A DNA stretch of 64,000 nt from Streptococcus parasanguinis (GTDB lineage Bacteria > Bacillota > Bacilli > Lactobacillales > Streptococcaceae): assembly GCF_018499505.1 (NCBI RefSeq), contig NZ_JAHDAC010000004.1, positions 1 to 64,000 on the forward strand. The letters run 5' to 3'. The notes below the pieces were generated by a model, which ran no database searches, was not told the DNA's origin, and was given only the letters and a program-made list of their open reading frames with translations. This document shows positions 28,771 to 38,667 of the stretch, in pieces; the first letter of the stretch is position 1, and every line of letters starts with the position of its first letter. A program made the position numbers and the translations under genes.

Positions 28771-29637
28771 GTGATTCAATCAACCAATACATTGAATGAC
28801 CACCAACTACTGGAAGCAAAGGCCCTTATTGCCACCTGTCAGAAGTATGACGGAACGTTTCGGGATCCTTATCTCTCCAATATGCTCAATTTTGATCCCG
28901 ACATGCCGGCCTTTTTCCTTTATTATGAAAAAGGTGAACTTGTTGGCCTATTAACTATCTATGCGGATGACCAAGATGTGGAAGTAGCGATCCTGGTCCA
29001 CCCTAATCACCGTCGGCAGGGAATTGCGCGTGCTTTGTATAGAAGTTTTGAGAAAGAAACGGCATCTTATCCAATTGAGTCTGTGACTTTTCAGACAGAG
29101 CGTATTTTTTTAGAGAATCATCCTGATTTTGCCAGCAATTGGGGACTGGTCGAGGATGAAGAGACTGAAACCTGGTTAGGACGTGATCGAACCGCTTATG
29201 CATTAGATTCCCGTTCGGATGTCGATGTGCTCTTGGCAGAACCTTCTTATCTTGAAGCCATTGCCCAGCTCCATCACCAAACCTTTTCAGATGAAGTGGA
29301 AGCACCGGAAGTGAGCCACAGATACATTTCAGAGGCTTTGAAGGATCCTGATAGTCTGCTGTACATATTACTCAAAGAAGGTCAAGTGATTGGCGTTTGT
29401 ACGGTCGATGTATCTGGAAAATGCAATTACCTTTATGGACTTGCGATTGCTGAAGTCTATCGTGGGCAAGGCTATGGAAGCTATCTAGCCAAATCCCTCG
29501 TCAACCAAGTCATTGAGCAAAATGATAAGAAATTTCAGATTGCAGTGGAAGACAGCAATGTAGGTGCCAAACGCTTGTATGAAAAGATTGGCTTTGTCAC
29601 ACAGACTCAGGTGGTTTACTTGAAGCCAAAAGAGTAG
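28771..29637 (+). CDS. GNAT-family N-acetyltransferase, two-domain
   Basis: A 288-aa protein with two GNAT-like halves. The acetyl-CoA loop is clear in both: VHPNHRRQGIARALY (near residue 80) and VYRGQGYGSYLAKSL (near 230). Substrate unknown; mycothiol-synthase-like two-domain GNATs have this layout. Start GTG 28771 lies eight bases after AAGGAG. Within the pnp-cysS run. Confidence 0.85.
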   Translation: MIQSTNTLNDHQLLEAKALIATCQKYDGTFRDPYLSNMLNFDPDMPAFFLYYEKGELVGLLTIYADDQDVEVAILVHPNHRRQGIARALYRSFEKETASYPIESVTFQTERIFLENHPDFASNWGLVEDEETETWLGRDRTAYALDSRSDVDVLLAEPSYLEAIAQLHHQTFSDEVEAPEVSHRYISEALKDPDSLLYILLKEGQVIGVCTVDVSGKCNYLYGLAIAEVYRGQGYGSYLAKSLVNQVIEQNDKKFQIAVEDSNVGAKRLYEKIGFVTQTQVVYLKPKE

Positions 29638-29657
29638 AAACAGAAAGGAAATGAAGC

Positions 29658-31001
29658 GTGTTAAAAATTTATGATACCATGTCTCGTGATCTGCGAGAAT
29701 TTATCCCCATCGAGGAAGGAAAGGTCTGCATGTATGTTTGTGGTCCGACGGTTTACAACTATATCCACGTAGGGAATGCCCGCTCAACGGTGGCCTTTGA
29801 CACGATTCGTCGCTACTTTGAGTATCGTGGCTACGAAGTTGCCTACATTTCCAACTTTACAGATGTGGATGATAAGATCATCAACCGTGCCAAAGAAGAA
29901 GGCATTACTCCTCAGGAAGTGGCAGACAAGTACATTGCTGCTTTCCGTGAAGATGTGACGGCTCTTGGCGTGAAACCTGCAACCCGCCACCCTCGTGTGG
30001 TCGAGTTTATGGATGACATCATCCGGTTTGTCGCTGACTTGATCGAAAAAGGCTATGCTTACGAGAGCCAGGGAGATGTCTATTTCCGTGTGGAAAAATC
30101 CAACAACTATGCTAAGTTAGCTAATAAAACCCTGGAAGACTTGGAGCTAGGCGCTTCTGGTCGGACAGATGAAGAAACAGCTCGCAAGGAAAATCCAGTC
30201 GACTTTGCCCTCTGGAAAGCAGCTAAACCAGGTGAGATTTCTTGGGACAGCCCTTGGGGACCTGGTCGTCCTGGTTGGCACATCGAGTGTTCGGTCATGT
30301 CGACGGGAATTTTAGGGGATACTATTGATATCCACGGTGGTGGAGCCGACCTTGAGTTTCCACACCATACTAATGAAATCGCTCAATCAGAAGCTAAGAC
30401 AGGAAAAACTTTTGCCAATTACTGGATGCACAATGGCTTTGTCAATATTGATAATGTCAAGATGTCCAAGTCCTTAGGAAACTTTATCACCGTGCATGAT
30501 GCATTGAAGACTATCGATGGCCAAGTGCTTCGCTTCTTCTTTGCGACCCAGCACTACCGCAAGCCCATTAACTTCACAGAAAAAGCGGTGCGCGATGCGG
30601 AGACCAACCTCAAATATTTAAAAAATACCTATGAGCAACCGTTCACAGGGGAAGTAGATCCAGCAGAATTGCAAAGCTTTGTGGCCAAGTTTATCGTGGC
30701 TATGGATGAAGATATCAATGCGGCAAACGGCATCACCGTCGTCTTTGAATTGGCTAAATGGATCAATTCAGGTCACTACAACCAAGACGTCAAGGATGCC
30801 TTGACCAAGATGTTAGAAGTCTTTGGAGTGGTCTTTGTCGAAGAAGTCTTGGATGCAGATATTGAAGCCTTGATCGCTGAACGTCAGGAAGCGCGGGCTA
30901 AGAAAGATTTTGCGCGAGCAGATGCCATTCGCGATGAATTGGCTGCGCAAGGAATCAAGCTCTTGGATACAAAAGAAGGTGTAAGGTGGACACGTGATTG
31001 A
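29658..31001 (+). CDS. cysS: Cysteinyl-tRNA synthetase
   Basis: Charges tRNA-Cys. The 447-aa class I synthetase has the HIGH-type motif as HVGN (near residue 37), zinc-binding cysteine and histidines ([23 protein letters not shown]) and KMSKS near 268. Start GTG 29658 follows AGAAAGGA. It overlaps mrnC by eight bases. Confidence 0.97.
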   Translation: MLKIYDTMSRDLREFIPIEEGKVCMYVCGPTVYNYIHVGNARSTVAFDTIRRYFEYRGYEVAYISNFTDVDDKIINRAKEEGITPQEVADKYIAAFREDVTALGVKPATRHPRVVEFMDDIIRFVADLIEKGYAYESQGDVYFRVEKSNNYAKLANKTLEDLELGASGRTDEETARKENPVDFALWKAAKPGEISWDSPWGPGRPGWHIECSVMSTGILGDTIDIHGGGADLEFPHHTNEIAQSEAKTGKTFANYWMHNGFVNIDNVKMSKSLGNFITVHDALKTIDGQVLRFFFATQHYRKPINFTEKAVRDAETNLKYLKNTYEQPFTGEVDPAELQSFVAKFIVAMDEDINAANGITVVFELAKWINSGHYNQDVKDALTKMLEVFGVVFVEEVLDADIEALIAERQEARAKKDFARADAIRDELAAQGIKLLDTKEGVRWTRD

Positions 31002-31392
31002 TGTCAATCTAATCAATGGGATTGCCCTTGCCTTTGAGGGAGATGCGGTCTATTCCATGTATATTCGCAGACACCTGATTTTTCAAGGGATGACCAAGCC
31101 CAATAAGCTTCACCAGGCTGCCACCCGCTATGTCTCTGCTCGGGCTCAGGCTAGCTTGATTGAAAGCATGTTGGAGCAAGAAATTCTGACGGAAAAAGAG
31201 TTGGAGATCTACAAGCGCGGTCGCAATACCAATAGCCATACCAAGGCCAAAAATGCGGATGTCGTGACCTATCGGATGTCGACAGGCTTTGAGGCTGTCA
31301 TGGGTTATCTCCATATGACGGGGGAACTCTCTCGGCTAGAAGAGCTGATTGATTGGTGCATCCAGCAAGTAGAAGAAGGAAGAAAGCAGTGA
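30994..31392 (+). CDS. mrnC: Mini-ribonuclease 3
   Basis: A 132-aa RNase III-like catalytic domain without a double-stranded RNA-binding domain, needed for 23S rRNA maturation in Bacillus. Motif [18 protein letters not shown] carries the acidic metal ligands, and [16 protein letters not shown] is the second signature. GTG start overlaps cysS by eight bases, an arrangement common in Firmicutes and a sign of translational coupling. Confidence 0.93.
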   Translation: MIDVNLINGIALAFEGDAVYSMYIRRHLIFQGMTKPNKLHQAATRYVSARAQASLIESMLEQEILTEKELEIYKRGRNTNSHTKAKNADVVTYRMSTGFEAVMGYLHMTGELSRLEELIDWCIQQVEEGRKQ

Positions 31393-32249
31393 AAAATATC
31401 AGAGAGTGGTTTCCTCATGCAGAGGTGACGGATCAAGCCAATCCACCAGCTGGTTATGTAGCCATTCCCCTTCGGGCTCATCAATGGTTGCTGCTGAAGG
31501 AAGAAGAGCTAACCGAGCGAGAAAAACAATTGATTTCCTGGTTGGGCGGTGAAGAAGAGGTTGCCCCAAATCCTTGGTACCAGTACCTGATCGATGGAAA
31601 GGGAGAAGCCCCTCAAGTCATCAAAAAAATGCAGCTTGTCTATTGCCACATCTCGCATTCAACAGCGGAAGGGACGGCTTCTTGGTTAGAGATGATGCAG
31701 ACACTCTTGCCCAACTTCCGAGCAACCTTGCAACTGAGCGGACAAGATTATGTGCTTATTCTGGACCAAGATCAGACTTTGCCTGTGGCCGATATCTTAA
31801 AAGATACCGTCTCTGCCATGGAGTATGACTTCAATATTCGTTTATCTATCCTGGTCGGGCAAGTATGGACCGAGTCTAAAGATGGGAAAGTTTCTCCTGT
31901 CATCCGTGCAGAACAGGCGGTCTTTCGAGCTTGGATTCGAGAAGGCCATCAAGGTGTCTATCGCTTTTCTCAACTCTATCTGTGGGGAATCGAGCAGGCA
32001 GATCTGGATCTCAACCCGATCAAGGTACGCTTGCATCAGTTGATTGAAAGTCAAGATCAATTGCAAGACATCATTGTTGCTCTTTGGGACAATGGGGCAG
32101 TCGTAACCAAGGCCGCCCAGCAACTCTATCTCCACCGCAATTCGCTCCAATACAAGATTGATAAGTGGGAGGAGTTGACGGGTCTTCAGTTGAAAAATCT
32201 GACAGATCTAGCCCTGTGCTATCATTTGGTCTTACAAGATGTGATTTAA
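31389..32249 (+). CDS. PucR-type helix-turn-helix regulator
   Basis: A 286-aa protein with a C-terminal PucR/CdaR helix-turn-helix ([27 protein letters not shown], about residues 238-265) and an N-terminal region without a recognised domain. I choose GTG 31389, preceded by AAGAAGGA and overlapping mrnC by four bases; an ATG at 31353 inside mrnC has no site. It ends in a strong terminator just before msmK, so control of the sugar genes downstream is possible but not shown. Confidence 0.75.
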   Translation: MKNIREWFPHAEVTDQANPPAGYVAIPLRAHQWLLLKEEELTEREKQLISWLGGEEEVAPNPWYQYLIDGKGEAPQVIKKMQLVYCHISHSTAEGTASWLEMMQTLLPNFRATLQLSGQDYVLILDQDQTLPVADILKDTVSAMEYDFNIRLSILVGQVWTESKDGKVSPVIRAEQAVFRAWIREGHQGVYRFSQLYLWGIEQADLDLNPIKVRLHQLIESQDQLQDIIVALWDNGAVVTKAAQQLYLHRNSLQYKIDKWEELTGLQLKNLTDLALCYHLVLQDVI

Positions 32250-32262
32250 ACGGAATCAATCC

Positions 32263-32300
32263 AGAGTTTTGTGCAACTTGCACAAAACTCTTTTTCTTTT
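32263..32300 (+). terminator. Terminator between the PucR-like gene and msmK
   Basis: Perfect 13-bp stem AGAGTTTTGTGCA/TGCACAAAACTCT around ACT, followed by TTTTTC. Confidence 0.85.
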
Positions 32301-32320
32301 TTGTGAGACTTGCCATAGAT

Positions 32321-32336
32321 TTGTAAAACGTTTTCA
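32321..32336. promoter_or_regulatory. cre-like (CcpA) site before msmK
   Basis: On the minus strand TGAAAACGTTTTACA fits the catabolite-response consensus WTGNAANCGNWNNCW with one displaced C. It lies just upstream of a TACAAT box (32339-32344), so CcpA would repress msmK when a preferred sugar is present. Confidence 0.55.
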
Positions 32337-32373
32337 TTTACAATAGAACTATAAAAATCAAAGGAGTACCATC

Positions 32374-33504
32374 ATGGTAGAATTGAATCTTAGTCACATT
32401 TATAAAAAATATCCAAATAGCGAACATTACTCAGTTGAAGACTTCAACTTGGACATCAAAGACAAAGAGTTTATCGTTTTCGTAGGTCCTTCAGGATGTG
32501 GTAAATCAACAACTCTTCGTATGATCGCTGGTCTTGAAGATATCACAGAAGGTGAATGTTCCATCGATGGTACTGTTGTAAATAACGTAGCACCTAAAGA
32601 CCGTGACATCGCCATGGTATTCCAAAACTACGCTCTTTACCCACACATGACTGTTTACGATAACATGGCATTTGGTTTGAAATTGCGTAAATACAGCAAG
32701 GAAGATATCGACAAACGTGTACAAGAAGCAGCTGAAATCCTTGGCTTGAAAGAATTTTTGGATCGTAAACCAGCTGACCTTTCTGGTGGTCAACGTCAAC
32801 GTGTGGCCATGGGACGTGCCATTGTCCGTGATGCAAAAGTGTTCTTGATGGACGAACCTTTGTCAAACTTGGATGCTAAACTTCGTGTATCCATGCGTGC
32901 TGAAATCGCGAAAATCCACCGCCGTATCGGTGCTACAACAATCTATGTAACCCACGACCAAACAGAAGCGATGACACTTGCTGACCGTATCGTTATCATG
33001 TCTGCTACTAAAAACCCAGCTGGTACTGGTACAATTGGACGTGTGGAACAAATTGGTTCTCCGCAAGAAGTGTACAAGAACCCTGTTAACAAATTCGTAG
33101 CTGGATTTATTGGAAGCCCTGCCATGAACTTCATTAACGTGAAGTTGGAAGGTGGACACATCGTTACTAACGGCTTGAATTTGAAAGTTCCAGAAGGTGC
33201 TTTGAAAGTTCTTCGTGAAAAAGGCTATGATGGTAAAGAAATCATCTTTGGTATCCGTCCAGAAGACGTGAATACAGAAGCTGCTTTCCTTGAAACATTC
33301 CCAGAATCAGTAGTAAAAGCAACCATCTCTGTATCTGAATTGCTTGGTTCAGAATCTCACTTGTACTGCCAAGTTGGTGACAACGAATTCATCGCTAAAG
33401 TAGATGCACGTGACTACCTTGGAACTGGTGAAACTATCGAACTTGGATTTGACTTGAACAAAGCTCACTTCTTCGACAAAGAAACTGAAAAAACAGTATA
33501 CTAA
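32374..33504 (+). CDS. msmK: Sugar ABC transporter ATPase MsmK
   Basis: A 376-aa ATP-binding subunit that energises several carbohydrate ABC importers in streptococci (raffinose, maltodextrins and others). Walker A GPSGCGKST near residue 40, ABC signature LSGGQRQR near 136, Walker B VFLMDEP near 156, and the MalK-like C-terminal regulatory domain with FVAGFIGSPAMNF. ATG follows AAAGGAG. No permease or binding-protein genes are adjacent, fitting a shared ATPase. Preceded by a cre-like site and followed by a hairpin before dexB. Confidence 0.93.
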   Translation: MVELNLSHIYKKYPNSEHYSVEDFNLDIKDKEFIVFVGPSGCGKSTTLRMIAGLEDITEGECSIDGTVVNNVAPKDRDIAMVFQNYALYPHMTVYDNMAFGLKLRKYSKEDIDKRVQEAAEILGLKEFLDRKPADLSGGQRQRVAMGRAIVRDAKVFLMDEPLSNLDAKLRVSMRAEIAKIHRRIGATTIYVTHDQTEAMTLADRIVIMSATKNPAGTGTIGRVEQIGSPQEVYKNPVNKFVAGFIGSPAMNFINVKLEGGHIVTNGLNLKVPEGALKVLREKGYDGKEIIFGIRPEDVNTEAAFLETFPESVVKATISVSELLGSESHLYCQVGDNEFIAKVDARDYLGTGETIELGFDLNKAHFFDKETEKTVY

Positions 33505-33520
33505 TACGTACTGAAACTGT

Positions 33521-33553
33521 AGAGACTGAGACGATGTGTCTCAGTCTCTTTCA
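33521..33553 (+). terminator. Hairpin between msmK and dexB
   Basis: Perfect 12-bp stem AGAGACTGAGAC/GTCTCAGTCTCT with a 5-nt loop and an interrupted T tract (TTTCATTTT). It probably attenuates read-through into dexB rather than blocking it. Confidence 0.65.
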
Positions 33554-33570
33554 TTTTAAGGAGACAAAAC

Positions 33571-35238
33571 ATGGAAAAAGACTGGTGGAAGGGGAAGGTC
33601 GCTTATCAGATCTACCCAAAAAGCTTTAAGGATAGCAATGGTGATGGCGTTGGAGATTTGAAAGGCATCACGGAAAAACTTGATTACCTTCAAAAATTAG
33701 GAATTGATATTCTCTGGTTATCTCCTATTTATAAGAGTCCTTTTATTGACCAGGGCTATGATATTTCTGACTATTATGCCATTGATCCCATTTTTGGAAC
33801 CATGGAAGATATGGAAGAGCTGATTGCGGAAGGCAAGAAGCGGGGCATTTCTATCATTATGGACTTGGTGGTCAACCACTGCTCCAGTCATCATGAGTGG
33901 TTCCAAAAGGCTTTAGCGGATCCAGATGGTCCTTATGCAGACTACTTTTATTTTATTGAAAGTGACAAAGAACCCAACAACTGGGAAAGTTACTTTGGAG
34001 GCAGTGTTTGGGAACCGGTTCCTGGCACCAACAAATACTATCTCCATTCTTTCCACAAGGATCAGCCAGATCTCAATTGGCAAAATCCTATCTTGCGCGA
34101 AGAGATTTACACCATGATCAATTGGTGGTTGGACAAGGGAATTGCGGGCTTCCGGATTGATGCCATTATCAATATCAAAAAAGATTTAGAATGGCGTTCG
34201 CTTCCGTCCGATCGTGACAATGGCTTGGTCCCAGTACCGGAGTCTCTGGTCAATGCGCAACCGATTGAACCATTCTTGCAAGAGTTAAAGGAGCGTACTT
34301 TTGCCAAGTACAATGCCTTCACAGTAGGGGAAGTTTTCAATGAAACCGACGAAGAGTTGCACTTCTTCATTGGAAAAGATGGTGTCTTCTCTTCCATCTT
34401 TGACTTCAAACAAACCATGCTGGGGCAAGAAGGAAAAGGCTGGTTTGACCATAGTCTTCCAACAGCAGATGAACTCAAGGAAAGTATTTTCCAAGCCCAT
34501 GAGCGCGCAGATAGTATTGGAGTCCTCTCGACCATTATCGAGAATCACGACGAACCTCGTGGGGTGTCCCACTATATTGCGGAAGGTCCAGTAAACGCTG
34601 TCAGTAAAAAAGCTCTGGGAACCATTCAAATCTTGCGTAAGGGAATTCCTTTTATCTATCAAGGCCAAGAAATTGGAATGGAAAACCAAGTCTTTGAATC
34701 GGTGGAGGATTTTGATGATATCGCGACCATCAATGGCTACCATGTCGCGAAAGAAGCTGGTTTGAGCGAGGAAGAAGCCTTAGCAGCGATTGCCAAATAC
34801 AGCAGGGACAATGCACGGACACCCATGCAATGGTCAGCAGAGCCAGGTCTGGGCTTTAGCGATGGAACAGCTTGGTTGATCAGTCCCAAACCAGATGTTG
34901 CCATCAATGTGGAAGACCAGGAAAAGGATCCAAATTCCATCTTGAATTACTATCGCCAGTTGACGGCCTTGTATCGCCATCCCCTTTATGGAAATACCAT
35001 CCGTTTTGGAGATATGATTCCAGCTTATCGAGACCGTGAGAACATCATCGCCTTTGAACGCCGTGGGGACAAGCGTCTCTTGGTTGTCAGCAATTTCCAA
35101 AATCGCCAGGCCACCTTGGAGCTGCCAGCTCCGATTAAAACGGTCGTTTTAAATAATACAGCAGGATTATTCCAAGAAGGAGACCAAGTGCTCGAATTGG
35201 CCCCTTACCAAACGGTTGTGTTGGAATTGGTGGAATAA
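33571..35238 (+). CDS. dexB: Glucan 1,6-alpha-glucosidase, GH13
   Basis: A 555-aa intracellular GH13 enzyme releasing glucose from isomalto-oligosaccharides. The (beta/alpha)8 barrel motifs are present: DLVVNHCS, GFRIDAI with the nucleophile near residue 196, GEVFNE with the acid/base near 254, and ENHDEPR near 325. The short insert and KDWWK start fit the DexB/oligo-1,6-glucosidase branch; trehalose-6-phosphate hydrolase is the main alternative. Placed after msmK, it would act on sugars brought in by MsmK-powered importers. Confidence 0.88.
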   Translation: MEKDWWKGKVAYQIYPKSFKDSNGDGVGDLKGITEKLDYLQKLGIDILWLSPIYKSPFIDQGYDISDYYAIDPIFGTMEDMEELIAEGKKRGISIIMDLVVNHCSSHHEWFQKALADPDGPYADYFYFIESDKEPNNWESYFGGSVWEPVPGTNKYYLHSFHKDQPDLNWQNPILREEIYTMINWWLDKGIAGFRIDAIINIKKDLEWRSLPSDRDNGLVPVPESLVNAQPIEPFLQELKERTFAKYNAFTVGEVFNETDEELHFFIGKDGVFSSIFDFKQTMLGQEGKGWFDHSLPTADELKESIFQAHERADSIGVLSTIIENHDEPRGVSHYIAEGPVNAVSKKALGTIQILRKGIPFIYQGQEIGMENQVFESVEDFDDIATINGYHVAKEAGLSEEEALAAIAKYSRDNARTPMQWSAEPGLGFSDGTAWLISPKPDVAINVEDQEKDPNSILNYYRQLTALYRHPLYGNTIRFGDMIPAYRDRENIIAFERRGDKRLLVVSNFQNRQATLELPAPIKTVVLNNTAGLFQEGDQVLELAPYQTVVLELVE

Positions 35239-35261
35239 GATAAAAAATCAGCAAATATACT

Positions 35262-35310
35262 AAAACGCATCCTATCATGTTTTCTTAACAGTGATAAGAT
35301 GCGTTTTTAA
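35262..35310. terminator. Terminator between convergent dexB and the FUSC-like gene
   Basis: AAAACGCATC (35262-35271) pairs with GATGCGTTTT (35298-35307), extended by CTATCA/TGATAA inside. T's on one side and A's on the other allow use in both directions. Confidence 0.75.
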
Positions 35311-35333
35311 ATAGTAAGGATTGTTGGAAATCC

Positions 35334-36296
35334 TCATTCCGACTCCTTATGGAATTGTTGGTAAAAATCAACCTTAACCTGGATAAAAGTTTCTAAGTCT
35401 CTTAAGAGTTGGAGCAAAGTAGCGCGTGTTTCGAATTCCTCGCGGGTCTTAGGAAGAGGACGTTCGCGGAAGATCGCCAAATACTGACTAATATCATCAA
35501 GAAGATCTTGGGCAGGATTTTCCTGGCTTAATTGTTGGGCTGTCTTCTTAAATAGTTGTGCCAGGATTATGCTTTCACTCGCCGCTAACTGACAGCGATT
35601 GACGTTTTCTGCCATATCCCGCAGGATATCGTTTTGCCGCTTGCGCATTTCGAAGTAGTGAATATGGTAGTTGGTTTGGTGAAAGAGGTGGTTGGAATGG
35701 TCCAGATAGACTAGATTTAAAGCATCCTTTAGGATGCTGTCCAACTCCTTAATCAAGCGAGCATCATTGCGACCATCCCCTTTACCAAGAAATTCCGCAA
35801 AACGACCAAGGATCTTCTTTAGTTGGTCTTCGACAACATCATGGTAATGATCGATCGCAGCCTGATTAGAAGGCATATAGAGATTGGCCAGCAGGGCAAA
35901 GCTGGTCCCTATCAAAAAGAGGGCAAGTTCATTGAGCAAGAGTCCCCAGGAAGTAGACTGCTCAATCAAGAGGTGGGTGACCAGCACCGTACTAGGCGTG
36001 ATGCCGATCTGCCAGCCCAATAGAAAGGCACAAGGGACATAAAGAGCGATAAAGACTCCTAGTGCCCAAAGGTTGAACCCTAAAAAGGAAAAAGCAAGAC
36101 TTCCGATAGCAAGGGCCAGCAAGGTTGACATAAAGCGCTGGTAGGCCTGCTTGATGGTACTGCGACGCGTATCAGAGATACTCAAGATGGCAATGACGCC
36201 AGCTGAGATGGCATAGGTCAAGCCCAGAGCATAAGCAAGGGCCGCTGCTAAACAGGTGGCCAAGGTGAGCTTGATGGTTCGTTGAAAAAGAGGCAT
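35334..36296 (-). CDS. Aromatic acid exporter family (DUF939/FUSC-like) membrane protein
   Basis: A 320-aa protein with an N-terminal membrane half of about five or six helices (first: IKLTLATCLAAALAYALGL) and a soluble helical C-terminal half with YHDVVEDQLKKILGRFAEFL. This matches the ArAE_1/DUF939 architecture of putative exporters; the substrate is unknown. ATG 36296 has AAAGGAAG upstream. Minus-strand extended -10 TGATATAAT at 36351-36343 lies back to back with the trmH promoter. Confidence 0.8.
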   Translation of the reverse strand: MPLFQRTIKLTLATCLAAALAYALGLTYAISAGVIAILSISDTRRSTIKQAYQRFMSTLLALAIGSLAFSFLGFNLWALGVFIALYVPCAFLLGWQIGITPSTVLVTHLLIEQSTSWGLLLNELALFLIGTSFALLANLYMPSNQAAIDHYHDVVEDQLKKILGRFAEFLGKGDGRNDARLIKELDSILKDALNLVYLDHSNHLFHQTNYHIHYFEMRKRQNDILRDMAENVNRCQLAASESIILAQLFKKTAQQLSQENPAQDLLDDISQYLAIFRERPLPKTREEFETRATLLQLLRDLETFIQVKVDFYQQFHKESE

Positions 36297-36342
36297 GGCT
36301 TCCTTTCTAGTTCGGTTTGTTCATTGAGATTGATTTGATTTC

Positions 36343-36351
36343 ATTATATCA
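36343..36351 (-). promoter_or_regulatory. Extended -10 of the DUF939 gene
   Basis: Minus-strand TGATATAAT, 47 bp before its start and about 30 bp from the oppositely oriented trmH -10 box. Confidence 0.55.
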
Positions 36352-36377
36352 TGAATTGGCCTCTTCCTCCTTTCTTG

Positions 36378-36386
36378 TGGTATACT
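36378..36386 (+). promoter_or_regulatory. Extended -10 of trmH, implying a leaderless mRNA
   Basis: TGGTATACT ends six bases before the trmH ATG, so transcription would begin at or next to the start codon. No ribosome binding site is visible. Confidence 0.5.
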
Positions 36387-36392
36387 AGTTCT

Positions 36393-37121
36393 ATGGAAAA
36401 TAACGATATCGTATACGGTGTCCACGCAGTCACCGAGGCTTTACAAGCCAATACAGGCAATAAATTATATATTCAAGAAGACCTCCGAGGAAAAAATGTC
36501 GACAAAATCAAGGCCTTAGCAGCTGAGAAGAAGGTGTCGATTTCTTGGACGCCAAAGAAAACCCTGCAGGAAATGACAGAAGGAGCTGTTCACCAAGGCT
36601 TCGTTCTTCGTGTGGCAGCCTTTGCTTACACAGACTTGGCAGCGATTCTGAAGCAGACGGCCCAAGAAGAGAACCCGCTTTTGTTGATTCTCGATGGTTT
36701 AACAGATCCGCACAATCTTGGATCTATTTTACGGACAGCTGATGCGACCAATGTCTCAGGAGTCATCATTCCTAAGCACCGGGCAGTCGGGGTAACCCCA
36801 GTGGTTTCAAAAACGTCTACCGGAGCAGTGGAACACATTCCCATTGCGCGTGTGACCAATCTCAGCCAAACTCTAGACAAGCTAAAGGAAGAAGGTTTCT
36901 GGATCTTTGGGACTGACATGAATGGAACGCCATCTCACCAGTGGAATACGGCTGGCAAGTTAGCCTTGATCATTGGCAATGAAGGAAAAGGGATCTCAGC
37001 CAACATCAAAAAGCAAGTCGATGAGATGATCACCATTCCTATGAATGGCCATGTGCAAAGCCTCAATGCCAGTGTAGCAGCAGCCATCCTCATGTATGAG
37101 GTCTTTCGCAATCGACTATAA
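36393..37121 (+). CDS. TrmH/SpoU-family 2'-O-ribose rRNA methyltransferase
   Basis: A 242-aa SPOUT methyltransferase of the RlmB type, expected to methylate 23S rRNA with S-adenosylmethionine. N-terminal substrate-binding domain (NDIVYGVHAVTEAL), then knot motifs LDGLTDPHNLGSILRTADA, IGNEGKGI and IPMNGHVQSLNASVAAAI. I choose ATG 36393, where homology with streptococcal relatives begins, although it lacks a binding site. Followed 18 bp later by the NYN gene. Confidence 0.92.
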   Translation: MENNDIVYGVHAVTEALQANTGNKLYIQEDLRGKNVDKIKALAAEKKVSISWTPKKTLQEMTEGAVHQGFVLRVAAFAYTDLAAILKQTAQEENPLLLILDGLTDPHNLGSILRTADATNVSGVIIPKHRAVGVTPVVSKTSTGAVEHIPIARVTNLSQTLDKLKEEGFWIFGTDMNGTPSHQWNTAGKLALIIGNEGKGISANIKKQVDEMITIPMNGHVQSLNASVAAAILMYEVFRNRL

Positions 37122-37139
37122 TCCTAGAAAGGCAATGAT

Positions 37140-37652
37140 ATGAAACGAAAAATCTTATTGGTTGACGGCTACAATATGATTGCCTTTTGGCAGGAAACCC
37201 GCCAGCTCTTTCAAAAAAGTGAGCTCGATGCGGCGCGTGACATCCTCCTGCAAAAACTAAGCCACTATGCTAGCTTTGAAGGAATCGAAGTCATCTGTGT
37301 CTTTGATGCCCAGTATATGCCAGGAGTGCGGCAGACCTATGAGGAGTTCAATGTTCAGGTGGTCTTTACCGGTGAGGATGAGACGGCAGATGACTATATC
37401 GAGCGCTTGGCTGCAGAGCTTAACACACCCCTCCACCAAGTATCGGTAGCGACCAGTGACTTAAATGAGCAGTGGACCATCTTTGCTCAAGGAGCCCTTC
37501 GGGTATCTGCTAGAGAGTTAGAAAAACGGGTCGCAGTCGTCAAAGGAGACCTCAATCAAGCGCAGCGAGTGGTCAACGATCAAAAACCACCCATGCGACC
37601 GCTCGATCACGAAGTATTGCGACAATTACAAGAAATGATGGGAGACAAGTAA
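37140..37652 (+). CDS. NYN-domain (YacP/Rae1-like) ribonuclease
   Basis: A 170-aa protein of the YacP/DUF901 family. The PIN-like fold starts [14 protein letters not shown] with the first acidic residue, followed by VFDAQ and [14 protein letters not shown], which supply further metal ligands. The B. subtilis relative Rae1 cuts mRNA on the ribosome; that function is assumed. It sits between trmH and degV, and its stop overlaps the degV start by one base. Confidence 0.88.
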   Translation: MKRKILLVDGYNMIAFWQETRQLFQKSELDAARDILLQKLSHYASFEGIEVICVFDAQYMPGVRQTYEEFNVQVVFTGEDETADDYIERLAAELNTPLHQVSVATSDLNEQWTIFAQGALRVSARELEKRVAVVKGDLNQAQRVVNDQKPPMRPLDHEVLRQLQEMMGDK

Positions 37653-38515
37653 TGACATTTGCTATTTTAACCGATTCGACCGCAGATTTAGACCAGAACT
37701 GGGCCAAGGAACATCAGGTGACCATTCTTGGGTTGACCATTGAGTTAGATGGGACGGTTTACCAGACAGTAGGCCAAGGTCAATTGACCAGTCCTGAGCT
37801 TTTAGAAGCTATGAAAAATGGAGCCAAACCGACAACCAGTCAGGTCAATGTAGGCCAATTTCAGGAAACCTTTGAACAATTTGCCAAAGAAGGAACATCC
37901 CTGCTTTATGTGGCCTTTTCATCAGTTTTATCGGGGACCTATCAGAGTGCAGTCATGGCACGAGACCTGGTTTTAGAAGAATATCCGGAAGCCGTGATTG
38001 AGATTGTCGATCCGAAGGCTGCTGGGATTGGAGAGGGCTATCTGGTTATGCGGGCAGTAGCTGCGCGTGATGCAGGTCGTTCATTAGCAGAAGCCAAAGA
38101 AGAGATCATGGACCTAGCGCCAAAACTGCGAACTTATTTCCTCGTCGATGATCTCTACCACCTCATGCGTGGCGGCCGTCTCTCAAAAAGTGCCGCGATC
38201 ATGGGAAGTTTGGCCAGCATCAAACCCATTCTCTGGATAGATGCGGAAGGGAAATTAGTCCCTATTAGCAAGGTTCGGGGACGCAAAAAAGCTGTTCGAG
38301 AATTACTAGAGCTGATCAAAGCAGATATCGGTGAAAGCACAGCCTTGGTTTCTTATACCAATGATCTAGAAGGAGCAGAAGCATTGAAGGAAGAAATGCT
38401 TGCGCTTGAAGGGATCGATGAAGTCCTCGTGATGCCCCTTGGACCAGTCATTTCAGCCCACGTCGGCCCAAATTCCTTGATCGGATTTGTCATTGGAAAA
38501 GAAAATCGCAAATAA
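37652..38515 (+). CDS. DegV family fatty-acid-binding protein
   Basis: A 287-aa DegV protein, which binds a fatty acid and (as FakB) presents it to fatty acid kinase. Motifs [12 protein letters not shown] at the start, [15 protein letters not shown] (near residue 90), [14 protein letters not shown] (near 165) and VGPNSLIGF at the end. ATG overlaps the preceding TAA (TAATG), so it is coupled. Which fatty acid it binds cannot be told. Confidence 0.9.
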   Translation: MTFAILTDSTADLDQNWAKEHQVTILGLTIELDGTVYQTVGQGQLTSPELLEAMKNGAKPTTSQVNVGQFQETFEQFAKEGTSLLYVAFSSVLSGTYQSAVMARDLVLEEYPEAVIEIVDPKAAGIGEGYLVMRAVAARDAGRSLAEAKEEIMDLAPKLRTYFLVDDLYHLMRGGRLSKSAAIMGSLASIKPILWIDAEGKLVPISKVRGRKKAVRELLELIKADIGESTALVSYTNDLEGAEALKEEMLALEGIDEVLVMPLGPVISAHVGPNSLIGFVIGKENRK

Positions 38516-38528
38516 TTTTCCAAATCGG

Positions 38529-38558
38529 TTGACTTTTATCTTAGAATTTTGATACAAT
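38529..38558 (+). promoter_or_regulatory. Promoter of rplM-rpsI
   Basis: TTGACT (38529-38534), 18-bp spacer, TACAAT (38553-38558), TG at 38550-38551. Confidence 0.7.
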
Positions 38559-38568
38559 AGTAGGCGGT

Positions 38569-38650
38569 ATTGTTTACCCCATTTGTAAGGCCCCGGAACC
38601 TTTCAAATAACTTGCGGACCGGAACATCCGCCCTGTAAACAAAAACGACA
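38569..38650 (+). promoter_or_regulatory. L13 leader (autoregulatory mRNA element)
   Basis: The leader is closed by GTTTAC (about 38571) with GTAAAC (about 38636-38641) and contains GCGGA..TCCGC with a CCGGAACA loop. Position, size and shape fit the L13-leader class upstream of rplM in Firmicutes, through which the r-protein is thought to control its operon. Confidence 0.65.
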
Positions 38651-38667
38651 TTCATATAGGAGAAATC

